A DNA stretch of 64,000 nucleotides from Hyposmocoma kahamanoa (GCF_003589595.1 NW_020653766.1:2264273-2328272); one strand, 5' to 3'. Positions 32,801-42,000 are shown, numbered from the stretch's first letter. The notes: generated by a model from the sequence alone, not told the origin. Numbers and translations are program-made.

Positions 32801-35411
32801 GGTTTCACACTGCGGAACTACCCAGAATACCCAGAAATAAATCAGGAAAGTTCATTTCCCAAATGGGACTGCCTCATTCAGCGTCTATTGAAGTCCTCAA
32901 TTAATATCAGAAAAAACAATTATACTAACTGCTTCCGTCGCCGAACATGCTTGCTGGATTGCCACGCAGAGGTCCCGGGTTCGATTCCCGAGCTGGGAGA
33001 AATATCTCTATGGCCTTTTGTATTCTTGTTTATGGCACCCGCGAGACGGATTCTCTAGTACGGGGCCATGAGTGTTATTATTATTATAAAAAAATATAAG
33101 ACAACAAAAGCAAGCCATCACATATCTCAACCGAGAAGTGAAAATAGGATAATAGTAATCGGTTAACAGATTCTTCTCGGCCATTAAATTTTGGCCATAA
33201 TGTGCTAAAGAAAGAAAGAATACCCGCCAGTGTCCTTAAAAATCTATGTAATAAGCGCCATCTAGTTGATTTGTTTGTTATCACTAGAAATTAGAGTATT
33301 CATCGCGACATCTGGTATGCCAATAGGTACTAAACATCCCAGTACGCTGCCTTGTACCGCGATTACCAACCCCTTGAATTATTGGTCCATGCTGACACAA
33401 AGATATACTAAGAAAAACTCCTTCGATCTGTTTAGATCTTTACGTGCTGGTTTTTAACGGCTTTTTGAGACCCAAGAGAAACTTATATAATGTACTATTT
33501 TCAGGTTTTCAGCTATGGCTCCCTCGGCAGCGTGGGTCTGGGCGGCGGGGTGTCAGCGGCGGGCGGCGGGGCAGTGATGGCTGGAGGCGGCACCATCTCA
33601 CCACCGGGAGGTCTCGGGCTGTATGCGCCCAGGGCACCAGCTAGAGCTCCTCCTAGGTAAATTCTTCGCATAGCTCCTTAGGGTTGTCACGTGCTTGAAT
33701 ATTACAGTTATTTAAGTTAAACAAACAAGTCGTGCGCCTGATGGTAGTAGCTACGCGCCTGCCCATAACAGTTGTAGTGCCACTTAGAATTTTAAATCGC
33801 AAACCACAGCCAATTTTGAATTTCAACCAGAATCTTATTGTAGAAGCGTATAATTGTTTTTTTGATATTAATTATTTAATTGAGGACTTCGAAGACGCTG
33901 AATGAGGCAGTCCCATTTGGGAAAAGAACTTTCCTGAAATATTTCTGGGTATTCTGGGAAACCCGTTTCTCTGGTACTACATAGTACATAGTACACGAAA
34001 TTTCCTAATTTAAGACCACGCTATCGGTGTGATGGTCTAGCATAACATTATTAATTTTATTAACCGACTTCTTGTGACTTTGTGAAGATGACAGCCAAAA
34101 ACAACTAGTTTATTTTTAATATATTCATCTTAACATGAATTACATTTTCATAAATCTACTGTGTGTGTAATGTTTATCTTTCAAAGACACTCTAGGGCCC
34201 AGATTGTTAATGTTGTGTTGTGCATACATGCAAAACTCGTTGTTACGTTGTTTTGTCTTATTATTCTATGACATTAATTCGAATGCAATTTTCGAGAGCG
34301 AAATTCCCGGGAATAAAGCCCTAATATAAAATAATATAAACCGAAATTAAAGAAGACGCGTCTACGGCTACAGCGGAGGATACCTGCCCGACAACATCGT
34401 CACGATAACCACGCTGCGACAAAGAAGAAACAGCTCGAGATAATTCGAGCAGATATTACAATGAATAACACTTCTGCTTCAGATGGAACGCCCCTTTCTC
34501 GACTTTAGAAGAAGAGTTCAACATAATGACGGCACCGGGTGGACCTGATCATGTCGTCCTGCTCGATGATGGTAAGATTCTTTTATTAAAGAATTTCCTG
34601 GTATTTTTAGTTCCAGTCTGTTACCACGATACAAGTCTGTAGGTGAGATGTAAAGGTACAAAAAATACATGTACGTTAACCGTACATTACAATGCGTAAT
34701 AACATAATAAAAAAAATAAGGTGACGCGGCTATATAGCATGACACAGGTAAATTGGAATTTATAAAACATTGTTTTAGAATCACGCAATGGTAAAAGACA
34801 TTAAGTCTTATCATTATTTATTATATTTTGATGAAAATGAAGCAAAGTCGAAATAAAATAATGTTTGCATATGTCACACTGTATGATGAGAAGACAGAAG
34901 GGCGAACCTGTGAAATAAAAGAAACAAACATTTAGCACTTAGAGTCTGCTCTAAACAAAATAGTAGGCTCTTTTGCGTTCACTTTTAAATATTTATTTGA
35001 CCTTAAGATTGATTTTAAATGTCTAATTATGAGCCCCATTCTCTTTAAAACACTCTGCTGTAAAGCCTACTATGTGGCACATAGGGAAGGTTCTTTACCT
35101 TTCGCTTCTTTTTGTTATTATGCAGGTACTTCGAAACTGTTGCACACGTTTTTTTATATTACGTGCCTATTCCGATTTTTGACAACACTTGCGGCTATAA
35201 TATCGATTTTACTTAAAAAGATAATTATAGAACAGTAAAGAGAAAAAATTTCGACAGACACCTTTATTTTCCAGACCGCTTCTTCCAATCCAGCGTCATA
35301 ACATCTGAAGCGACGGCGATGGACACATCGGCCTCTGTCGGTCAGTCAGTCGTCGAGCCGTCAGACGACATCGCCCCCGACAAACCAGCCCCCGATTTGC
35401 GATCGCCGTGA
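17696..35411 (+). CDS. NfI: Nuclear factor I (NFI/CTF) transcription factor, 13 exons, 5' incomplete
   Basis: This is a site-specific nuclear DNA-binding factor; the family binds TTGGC(N5)GCCAA as a dimer. Joined coding exons are 17696-17851, 18020-18211, 19425-19608, 20567-20638, 22292-22387, 24005-24169, 29470-29571, 31227-31342, 31999-32107, 32194-32351, 33505-33656, 34483-34571 and 35275-35411. Every junction has GT/AG and the phases agree, giving 575 residues plus TGA. Residues 1-177 are the NFI DNA-binding domain ([95 protein letters not shown]). The remainder is Ser/Pro/Gly-rich, with a [12 protein letters not shown] motif and a RWNAPF motif resembling vertebrate NFI C-terminal regions. 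The first residues of the protein are not identified: in vertebrates a separate first exon ends just before DEFHPF. An in-frame extension follows the TGA. Recognition is from remembered family sequence, not from a search. Confidence 0.95.
18020..18211 (+). CDS. NfI: NfI visible exon 2: DNA-binding domain core
   Basis: It encodes 64 residues from [10 protein letters not shown] to LRQADK and keeps the conserved cysteines in [15 protein letters not shown] and RIDCLRQ that typify the NFI domain. The acceptor is gattccag and the donor GTGAGA; it is phase 0 at both ends. The intron before it is only 168 bp. Confidence 0.95.
18900..19270. repeat. Repeat pieces in NfI intron 2
   Basis: 18900-19040 (cacatctgcaaactgaca ... 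aaaagcactttggacgtatg) is shared with 49825-49990. 19150-19270 is a minus-strand tRNA-like retroposon piece (ggtcccatgttcgatt when reversed). Confidence 0.4.
19425..19608 (+). CDS. NfI: NfI visible exon 3: end of DNA-binding domain
   Basis: It encodes [20 protein letters not shown] through [11 protein letters not shown], the last and very conserved part of the NFI domain, including [13 protein letters not shown]. The acceptor is attccag and the donor GTAATG; it ends in phase 1. Confidence 0.95.
20567..20638 (+). CDS. NfI: NfI visible exon 4: short charged linker
   Basis: This 72-nt exon (phase 1 in, phase 1 out) encodes a Ser/Pro then Lys/Glu-rich linker, [20 protein letters not shown] and a short basic end. 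The acceptor is gtgtttcag and the donor GTAACC. The phase match and absence of stops support it. Its length is a multiple of three, so it could be skipped without breaking the frame. Confidence 0.8.
22292..22387 (+). CDS. NfI: NfI visible exon 5
   Basis: This 96-nt exon (phase 1/1) encodes a segment ending [14 protein letters not shown]. It resembles the SGVF..(T/S)EL region that follows the DNA-binding domain of vertebrate NFIs. The acceptor is cggttgcag and the donor GTATGT. It is another frame-neutral exon. Confidence 0.85.
22985..23390 (+). pseudogene. LINE reverse transcriptase C-terminal fragment in NfI intron 5
   Basis: The + strand frames read [16 protein letters not shown], then [36 protein letters not shown] and [17 protein letters not shown], with a frameshift near 23070. 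It is the same family as 1664-1963. Confidence 0.7.
24005..24169 (+). CDS. NfI: NfI visible exon 6: Gly/Ser/Pro-rich
   Basis: This 165-nt exon (phase 1/1) encodes [10 protein letters not shown], then IKLESGYY, then a Pro/Ala-rich tract. The I-K-L-E tetrapeptide fits the psi-K-x-E sumoylation consensus; that is inference only. The acceptor is aatttcag and the donor GTGAGT. GC content is clearly higher than in the flanking introns, as expected for coding sequence here. Confidence 0.87.
25954..26106 (-). repeat. ~300-bp retroposon fragment (NfI intron 6)
   Basis: acaagttgcgcgcttggttg ... gtttcaccagcaccc aligns with the 3' half of the family. Confidence 0.6.
26125..26320. repeat. Degenerate 'gcaaaacgac' short-period repeat
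   Basis: The string (a/g)gcaaaacgac(t/c) and variants of 'aatgacc' recur every 15-30 bases, like a decayed minisatellite. Confidence 0.4.
26550..27093. repeat. Third inverted pair of the ~300-bp retroposon (NfI intron 6)
   Basis: 26550-26721 is in - orientation and 26895-27093 in + orientation, 170 bp apart, inside a transcribed intron. Confidence 0.6.
27399..27682 (-). mobile_element. Palindrome-ended MITE, copy 1 (NfI intron 6)
   Basis: It is 284 bp with termini ATTGACTTACAATTATATGG and CCATTTATTTGTAAGTCAAT. Copies are at 45064-45346 and 59546-59829 in the opposite orientation. No coding capacity. Confidence 0.8.
27683..27895 (-). pseudogene. LINE reverse transcriptase tail, frameshifted
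   Basis: The minus-strand frame reads [20 protein letters not shown], the SF.V.A.RLWNALP signature of LINE C-termini. It abuts the MITE at 27399-27682. Confidence 0.55.
27905..28255 (+). repeat. 'GTCGGTTAA' MITE, partial copy with an insert
   Basis: tttattgaaatcggttaaca at the left and ctcttagaggtgggacattt at the right belong to the family seen complete at 58469-58743. About 215 bp at 27985-28200 is unrelated sequence inserted at the 'cttaga' position. Confidence 0.5.
28293..28744 (+). mobile_element. 'GTCGGTTAA' MITE, copy with an internal insert
   Basis: It starts aaaaaaaccgacctcaaaag and ends ttttttgaagtcggttaaaa (inverted termini). The body includes ccgttagaggtgga and ttatcgcgtaacatacata. 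About 170 bp in the middle is extra compared with the 58.5-kb copy. Confidence 0.65.
28870..29361 (-). mobile_element. hAT-type MITE, copy B (NfI intron 6)
   Basis: It is 492 bp with terminal inverted repeats and a perfect 8-bp target duplication GTACTGCA at 28862-28869 and 29362-29369. It ends about 100 bp before NfI exon 7. Confidence 0.88.
29470..29571 (+). CDS. NfI: NfI visible exon 7
   Basis: This 102-nt exon (phase 1/1) encodes a Ser/Pro-rich stretch from [18 protein letters not shown] to [10 protein letters not shown]. The acceptor is ccgttccag and the donor GTAAGT. It follows the longest intron seen in the gene (5.3 kb), which holds several MITEs. Confidence 0.87.
30000..30979 (+). 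mobile_element. 'GTCGGTTAA' MITE split by a nested element
   Basis: The left part, 30000-30250, starts ccgacctgaaaagg. The right part, 30926-30979, ends tttaagtcggttaaaaa. They flank a separate ~675-bp element at 30251-30925. Confidence 0.7.
30251..30925. mobile_element. Nested inverted-repeat element with CCTAGGAAAT subrepeats
   Basis: Its termini are ATATGTTACCGGAAAT (30251-30266) and ATTTCCGGTAACATAT (30910-30925), perfect complements. Both arms carry many palindromic units of the type ggaaatgtatacaattcctagg. The centre is GC-rich (30420-30540) and holds a 66-67-bp tandem duplication (agtccctctgggcagaaac, starts 30522, 30589, 30655). No ORF. Confidence 0.75.
31227..31342 (+). CDS. NfI: NfI visible exon 8: DFVTFVCQ motif
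   Basis: This 116-nt exon (phase 1 in, 0 out) includes [14 protein letters not shown]. It matches the (E/D)FVQ(L/F)VC motif in vertebrate NFI C-terminal regions. The acceptor is cttcttccag and the donor GTACGG. Confidence 0.9.
31435..31765 (+). mobile_element. LINE 3' end in NfI intron 8
   Basis: It is the + oriented relative of the LINE at 14028-14520. Frames include [20 protein letters not shown]; the 3'UTR ends ggaataaatgattttttgac. Confidence 0.65.
31999..32107 (+). CDS. NfI: NfI visible exon 9: PPPP-PPMARPV motif
   Basis: This 109-nt exon (phase 0 in, 1 out) encodes [10 protein letters not shown] then [17 protein letters not shown], closely matching the MLPPPPPPPMARPV motif of vertebrate NFIs. 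The acceptor is gcgttccag and the donor GTATTT. The next intron is the shortest in the gene (86 bp). Confidence 0.93.
32194..32351 (+). CDS. NfI: NfI visible exon 10: Ser/Pro-rich, His-rich end
   Basis: This 158-nt exon (phase 1 in, 0 out) encodes [20 protein letters not shown] followed by [11 protein letters not shown]. Repeated S/T-P sites suggest a proline-directed kinase target or activation region; this is inference. The acceptor is tttctttcag and the donor GTATAA. Confidence 0.9.
32466..32716 (+). mobile_element. 'GTCGGTTAA' MITE (NfI intron 10)
   Basis: It is about 250 bp, from aaaaccgacctcaaaagtgg to ttttttgaagtcggttaa, and contains 'cacccttagaggtggaat'. Confidence 0.7.
32713..32909 (+). 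repeat. Left arm of inverted repeat around NfI exon 11
   Basis: About 197 bp (accatcacgccgattgcgtg ... gtcctcaattaatatca). It is the inverted match of 33863-34064 with roughly 85-90% identity by eye. Confidence 0.8.
32925..33060 (+). repeat. tRNA-like SINE (NfI intron 10)
   Basis: gctggattgccacgcagagg is followed by the B box GGGTTCGATTCCCGAGC. A minus-strand relative lies at 50085-50160. The 5' half is too diverged to be a tRNA gene. Confidence 0.5.
33505..33656 (+). CDS. NfI: NfI visible exon 11: Gly-rich, between inverted repeats
   Basis: This 152-nt exon (phase 0 in, 2 out) encodes [20 protein letters not shown] and ends [11 protein letters not shown]. The final Arg codon is split with exon 12. 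The acceptor is ctattttcag and the donor GTAAAT. Skipping it would shift the frame. It lies between ~200-bp inverted repeats at 32713-32909 and 33863-34064. Confidence 0.9.
33721..33803 (-). repeat. ~300-bp retroposon 3' fragment (NfI intron 11)
   Basis: acaaacaagtcgtgcgcctg ... tagaattttaaatcgcaaa. Confidence 0.6.
33863..34064 (-). repeat. Right arm of inverted repeat around NfI exon 11
   Basis: It is the reverse complement of 32713-32909, including the 'gaagtcggttaa' end. It carries one small tandem duplication (catagtac) not present in the left arm. Confidence 0.8.
34483..34571 (+). CDS. NfI: NfI visible exon 12: RWNAPF motif
   Basis: This 89-nt exon completes the split Arg codon and continues [20 protein letters not shown] and DHVVLLDD. 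The RWNA start resembles the RWNALP segment near the C-terminus of some vertebrate NFIs. The acceptor is cttctgcttcag and the donor GTAAGA, phase 1 out. Confidence 0.88.
35275..35411 (+). CDS. NfI: NfI visible exon 13: annotated C-terminus with TGA
   Basis: This exon completes a split Asp codon and encodes [20 protein letters not shown] through KPAPDLRSP, then TGA at 35409-35411. The acceptor is ttattttccag. The stop is followed by T, and the same frame stays open for another 131 codons. Confidence 0.88.
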
Positions 35412-35807
35412 TCCACGCCCCTCGCGTCCTGCGCGAACGAAACGACAGCTTCATCTAACTCACATGTTTCAAATATCAACTCACAGGTCTCAAATATCGA
35501 CTCACAGGTTTCAAGTAGCAACTCACAGGTTTCAAGTAATAACTCGCAAGTCGCAAGTTACAACTCTCATGTTTCGAGTTACAACTCGCAAGTTTCGAGT
35601 TATAGTTCTCACATTTTGAGTCCAAACTCTCATGTTTTGAGTGTACCGAGTATGTCGCACTCAGATACTGTCTTGAGTCTGACAGGGTCTCAGATTTTGA
35701 GTCCGAATTCTCATGTTTCGAGTATGAACTTGTCAAATTCAACTGTTTTGAGGTGGACACCGGCACCGTTGCCTCATTGGCGGCCAGTGACACATCGGAC
35801 TGTTTAA
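35412..35807 (+). CDS. In-frame C-terminal extension of NfI after TGA (possible readthrough)
   Basis: This is 131 sense codons and TAA (35805-35807), in frame with the last NfI exon. The first 15 codons are unique. Then come about nine degenerate seven-codon units (N-S-H/Q-V-S-S/N-x, 21-bp period) to about 35645, then a Ser/Leu-rich stretch and a C-terminus WTPAPLPHWRPVTHRTV. Many differences between units fall at third codon positions (TCA/TCG/TCT, GTT/GTC). A possible five-bp hairpin (TCGCG/CGCGA) lies at 35422-35436, ten bases after the stop. A caveat: a 21-bp repeat with no stop in one unit stays open automatically. The function is unknown. Confidence 0.45.
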   Translation, partial: STPLASCANETTASSNSHVSNINSQVSNIDSQVSSSNSQVSSNNSQVASYNSHVSSYNSQVSSYSSHILSPNSHVLSVPSMSHSDTVLSLTGSQILSPNSHVSSMNLSNSTVLRWTPAPLPHWRPVTHRTV

Positions 35808-38800
35808 TATTGTTTGCTTTTTATATATTATGAAGAGCACGTTTGGTTTTGCCATTAAAAATGGCATGCTATGATTTTCGTTTAAAAACAATTTAACGGA
35901 AAAAAAAATTGAATACTTACCAAGTTATTAAATTGCTTTAGGTTTTGCTGTTATGGTAAATTTCAGAATAATAAGAAAAACATTCGGAAATCTTTTTTTT
36001 GTGACATTTCGGTCAGCTAAGAGACTTGGATTTTTTTTGTTTATTCAAAACAATAATAATTTCGTTCGTTCAAGACGATGGCGATCGTACGGGGCAATGT
36101 AAATAAAATTGAAAACTAAACGCGACAGAAGTTGTAGAAGAAAGTCTAGATTTAATCATTTTTCAACTACGCTTATCCTCTGTGCAAATCTTAACGAAGT
36201 GACATTGGCGCGGGGCGCAGTCGAAAATTCATTTCAGTGCCACCTGGTGATGGAAAAGGGTAGTTAACGGCTAGCCGTTTTCAAGGACAATTTACTGCAA
36301 AATTAACGTCGTTACAAATCGGTAATGTTATTAAAAGACACAGAGGGTCAGTGTAGCTTTCCTTAAATACTCGTTAAGGCAAACAGAAATACAATACTCC
36401 AACGGTACTTATGTAAAAAAGTAATAAAGGTAAAAAAAACAACATATTATATTCTAATATTTTTATAGAATACAAATCGAGTATGATATGATCAAGCCTT
36501 CCAGTAATTTAGTGAAATGTTAATATGAGATGCAGCTTCAAAATTGTTTTGCTAAGCTGTAAGACAGTCTGTATGCTTTCATGAGGTGATTTACCACAAT
36601 GATGAGTATTTACTCTTTCTCTCTCTCTCACATTCATACAGTAGAAAAGGGATGTAACCGTCTGTGTTGGTGGAAGTCACTTCATGAAAATGTACATTTA
36701 TAGGAATGCGATTTATGAAAAACAAAATGCTTCCATTACTATCGTCACAACTCGATTGGTTGACGTAAGTGTGATATTATAAGTTGTTTTTGTTTCATTG
36801 TTGTGTGTTTTTGTATTGAAATAATAGAATAAGCGAATGTAGTTTACATTTTTTAATTTATTGAACGAATATTTAAGAAAGACGAGCCTTGCTTAAGAGA
36901 TTAGTTTAGATTATAATTAGTAGCCATGAGATTAGGAATTGTTGTTGGATTTTCAATTCAGGTTTCGCGTAGTAATATTTCAGGCTAAATATGGAAAAAA
37001 TATGTAACTGATCAAAAATGTTCGTATTTATTTTGTTTCAAAATTCAGCAGGAGAATTGTACTATGTTTTGATCTCAATATAATGTTTAAAACGTCAATT
37101 ATATAAATATGAATTGAAAGACAACAACTGTTTCAAGTAAAACTTGGTTCTAATAGAATAACACAAATAGGTTCACAAACGACGACAAATGAGCCATTTC
37201 AAAATTGTATTAGAACAAAGTTTTGCTGTAGTTCGACAAATGTCGCGGGTCATTTTATAGGTGCCTTTCATAAAAAAAACGTATAATAAACTTATATAAT
37301 AGGGACTTGTACATTGTAGTGTTCTTTAAAATCCATCCGCTCACACCTGTAACATGGACAGTTAATAATTAAATTAAGATTTAGTTTTGTAACCAAGAAG
37401 TTACAAAAGAAGACATGAATTTTCACACAAGATATTTTGAATAATGCTGTTAAATAAAGCCTTCAAGATACCAACGAAGTAGACGGTGTCTGTACCGTAT
37501 TGTGTTACTCAGAAATGTGTAGTTATGAGATGTAGTCGTAAATTCATCATTTTGACGAAAATAAATTATCACCAGCTTAACACAGATAACTTAAAATTCT
37601 GAATCCAAGTACGTAATAATTTTTCAAAATTGTAAAGCTAATAAGAATTTTGTGATCAACGACTTGGAAAAAAGCACCTAAAATGGTATTCTATGACCAC
37701 CTTTTGTAGTTTCCGATTATGAAGATAAGGATAGTGCTACATTCGTCAACCTCACATGCTTTAAATACATACTGAATCTAAGACATGTAGCGCATTAGGT
37801 TCAATTTATATTGCAGCGAAATAAAATGCATAATGAAGTTTATACCTAACTTACAAACTAAATACTGCGCGAAAGTTCTCCAGAAGACGCGCCACCTGTT
37901 TTTTTGGCTCGTATCCAGTTTGTACCTAACACAATTAGTATAAAGGTTATTATGTTAAGGCTACAAAAACTTGCTTCTTTTCGGCGGTAATGTAAACTGC
38001 GCCTTAGAAGTAAGTGCTTTAAGTGATCTTTTGGTTACAAAACAGTATTTATAATAATAATCCTTTAAACTTAAATCCTAATGCATAAGAATCTCTTTCA
38101 TCAGTACAGCGTTTGATTTGCAACCCAGTGGCCATACGAGACAAGCTAGTCATTAGTATTACAATTGTAAATTTAAAATTACATTAAATGAAAATAAAAA
38201 AATATTTACAATTTCTCCTTACATTTATTAGTAAGGAGTCAAAACTAAATATTGTGGCCAAATTACAATTAATAAAATTTAAATATATATACACGATTTT
38301 TAATAGAATTTAGCCTTATATAAGTACATTAAGTTGACGATTTGTATTTTGAATTTAAGGTGACAATGACGGCAAAGGAAGACAATTGAAGGTAGACACG
38401 GAATCATCTTCGTGTGTGTGTATCTCAAGTGCGTTCACCTCTTGTGTGATTCATTAACTTTAAAGAATTTTCGATCTAATAACAACCCAGTCACGTCCTC
38501 GAATGGAAAGACAAAAATTATATTTGGAATTTTACAATACACACACCAAAGTCACAACTGTTTATTATGGATTCTTTCAAGCTTCTAAAAGCAAGCCTTA
38601 GTTCATTTTATAGAGATTATAATTTCTCATAAAGTCAATGCCTTTTTAAACAAAGTAGGAAGATAGTAAGTAGGAAACGTAGCAATAAATGACGAGCAAT
38701 AAGTAAAATTAATTATTAATATTAAACAAACAGCTTTAGGAAAGCTAGAATTGGTACTGAAATTACGTAGTTTCCTATATTCATAACGATTGACTTGCAA

Positions 38801-41500
38801 ACTATTTTTTCTATAGACAATCTGGCAAACAGACTGTAACAATAAATAAATTAATAATAGGAAAACGGTTTGGTACAATTGGTAGCTGTTTTCACAGATA
38901 ATAACTATAATGTTAGAATTTATTACAGCTGGTATAGTTCAATTAGGCAGAAGAGCAGAAATTAGTCAATTGCTAGCTATAGACATTATAGAAAAATATA
39001 AAACAGATAAAGAAATAAAATAGTAATGTCACTTAAGGCTTGTTGATCGCAACGGTTCGGAAACCTATTCAATTTCGTCGAATAATAACCGAAAGAGGTA
39101 ACCTTGTAACGTGGTAAGGCAATATTAAAATAGGTGACGAATTTAAAAGCTCATTGGTGCCGAAAATTCTAGACTGTGATTCAATTGTTCATTATGAACG
39201 TGTCTTATATTGAAATAGTTGTTTTTGTATGATTGGCAAATGCACAGTTAGTGTTATTGGAAGGAATTAAAACGCGCTATTGAAAATTGACAGACGGAGA
39301 CATGTTGTATGAAATGCATTTGTTATTATTATTGTAATAAAGGATGTATTCGTAAATTGGAAGCTAAGAGTTAACTTTTTTGGACAGCGTTAGTAGTTTT
39401 GGTAGTATTATATTCATAGCTTTGCAATAGATCGTGTTAGTAACATGTACACCATCAGAAAAGTTGTATATGTTGCTAACATTGAGTTATTTTCCTTTAA
39501 ATAGCACCATTGTTACGATATGGAGAATAATTGAAAGCCTAAACATTATGTGCCTTAGATACAACAATATTGTATGATATTTATGATGCGTTCTATACAA
39601 CGTGCTAACTAGAAATAAATAATAAACGTTATTTTGAATGCCTGGACTTCGAATCGTTATCTCCATTGTTAGAATTGATTTTCGCAAAGGCTTGTAAATC
39701 TATTAAACGATCACTATCACTTCCTACTTGTATGTATAATTTAAATTAAAGGAACTCACTCAATGTCAATGATGTGTTTTGTTAAAATTTAATTTCATTT
39801 TTTAATATTATCGTTTTCAGTTTGTTCAATCAAAGTTTAACTATATACGTAATATTAACTAATTATTTTGTTCTAATTAAATGTGTAATGTAATTTCTAC
39901 CATTGTCTTTATTGACAGTTTTTTGCCACACGATAAATAAATTATACTTATTATATTTATCGAAATTTTTATATATAATTGGGCGTCCAGCAGTCTGGAA
40001 CTTTATTTCGAATCCACTGTATGATTGTAATCCCTCATCTAATAATTATATTACAATTAAGTAACGCTTCTATGCGTAGTTTTGCTGAAATATTAATACG
40101 TCTACTATATTATATAATTTAGTACTTACATACATTTAACCCATTTAAGTATCTACTATATACTTTACTGTATATCTTAATCTATGCAATTTGAATTAGG
40201 CATGCTTTTTTATTTCAAAACAAGGTGTAGACAATATTATTTTCTCGCATGGCTTCTTCGATATCTATTCGTACTTCAAAACCACGTATGTTCTGTATAA
40301 CAAAAAATAGCACATTGGGACAATTAATTTCTATCTGATCATTATAATTGTTGAAAGAAAAAAGTAATAATGAAACTCAAATCCGTCGTAATGTTAAGTT
40401 TTGTGAATTTCTCAGATTGAACTAACAATACGTAAATAGAAATAATCGTAAGCATAATTAGTTATCCAATAAAAAAAATACTCCTAGTTCTGAATTTCTT
40501 GTGCAATTATAACTGTTTTTAGGCGAATTTATTAATTATTTTTAGCATATTATTATTATTGTAATTGTGTCCACGACCATGTCTGTAAATATGTTCTTTA
40601 TTTTTTATTATAATTCATTTAGTATGTGAATTTTACGTTACTTAATTATGTTTGTCATTAGTCTGAATTCATGTCGTTTATTGCTTTTCAAATTTCCCAT
40701 ATTACTTTAAAGCCTTTTCAACTAAATAGTGTAACTTAGAACGCGTGAAAATACCAAAAAATACCGACATCCCTAAGGTTTTGGGTTACACAATTTGGTT
40801 AACAGACATAAACTAAAGATAGACTTGTAAAAATGTTATAACATGTATTTTTAACCTATACATAGTAAGATATTTATAGAATTTTAGTCGTTTAATTATT
40901 TCGAACGACTTGTTATAAAGAAAATTGGTGCTTAAAGCTTAAACAAATACGAAACGGCTCGTGTCGGGTGTACTACTGTACTGTCTTGGAGGGTCAGAGC
41001 ATTAGCATGCGTTGTTATGCTTGCGTTTCACATCGAATTATTTATTTAGAATACACCCCCAATTGCATAATAAAAAGGCATATTTTAGGCAAGCACATTT
41101 ACTCGACTACATCATAACTTTGCTCACTAGGCAAGATTGTAGTCAGTCATTGCGAAATTGCTTTATCATTAAATTAAAAAGCGTGAACAAAACCTTTTTC
41201 GTAAAAAAATATTAATGCCGCTGTTACAAAGACACTGCGTACGGCACAATTATTGTAATTCGCACAAAATGTTACCGTAGTTCTATTTTCACAAAATCTC
41301 TCGGCAATTCTTAAAGCACAAAGTTACTGAAATGGAAAAAAGTTAAAAGGTAATTTAATCAGCCATGATTTGATTTTAGTCAGATTTCACTTTCTATTCA
41401 ATAATTTAATTTTCTGACATGTTTTTGCGAGAGATCGTTACATTTTTACGGTGGCCATTTCGAAACTTTCCTTATTTAAACATCAAAACAAAACAATAAA
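35412..41500 (+). other. NfI 3' region: probable long 3'UTR / conserved non-coding DNA
   Basis: After the readthrough frame ends at 35807 I see no ORF, exon-like piece or member of the window's repeat families until about 41.75 kb. AATAAA signals occur at 36102, 37453, 39936 and 41495, among others, any of which could end the NfI mRNA. The sequence is about 70% A+T by eye, with many TTATT/AATAA tracts. How far the 3'UTR really extends cannot be decided from sequence alone. Confidence 0.4.
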
Positions 41501-41748
41501 GTTTGTAGTTCTGAATGCAAATTATTATTGATGATAAATCTAATAATTACTATACATGGAAATTTGTATTCGGGTGCATTCGAAATTCCGAAGATTGCCT
41601 GTAGATTTTAAAATAATTGTACTGTAAAATCCTTTCTATTGCTGTTGCAACTAAGTATCTCTTCATTCTTAGCCATAAGGTCGTAATTAGCTTTCTTACT
41701 ACATCATGATTTTAAAAAGAAAGTCATACCGTGGTAAAACACAAGTAA

Positions 41749-42000
41749 GAGCGGTGTTGCACGATGCTTGCGATGGCGGCGTTGCGTTGTGACGTGTTGC
41801 ATTTAAACGGCGCGCCAACGTAAGCAACTTAAAATTTGGCATACGTTTTTGCAACGCTATTATGTCAACGGCTTTTCAACGCACTATGTGGCATGTCGTT
41901 CTGATTTATATGTAGTACAACGCAGTTATGACGACGCAACGCCCGAGTGGCATCTCCCATGGCGTTGCGACGGCGCAACGTCCGCGTGGCATCGCTCTAT
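41749..42000. mobile_element. Probable MITE rich in GTTGC/GCAAC
   Basis: About 250 bp with partly complementary ends (gagcggtgttgcacgatgc ... gtggcatcgctc) and many gcaacg/cgttgc motifs inside AT-rich DNA. Confidence 0.4.

Noticed and set aside
34356..34440. Extra NfI exon (cgcgtctacggctacagcgg...)
   Set aside because: GC-rich and partly open, but exon 11 joins 34483 perfectly in phase (split Arg codon) and no acceptor/donor pair fits here.
35476..35793. 105-codon minus-strand ORF with SKHES/LKPVS repeats
   Set aside because: It is the antisense shadow of the 21-bp repeat after NfI; the + frame is in register with the NfI exon and is the simpler reading.
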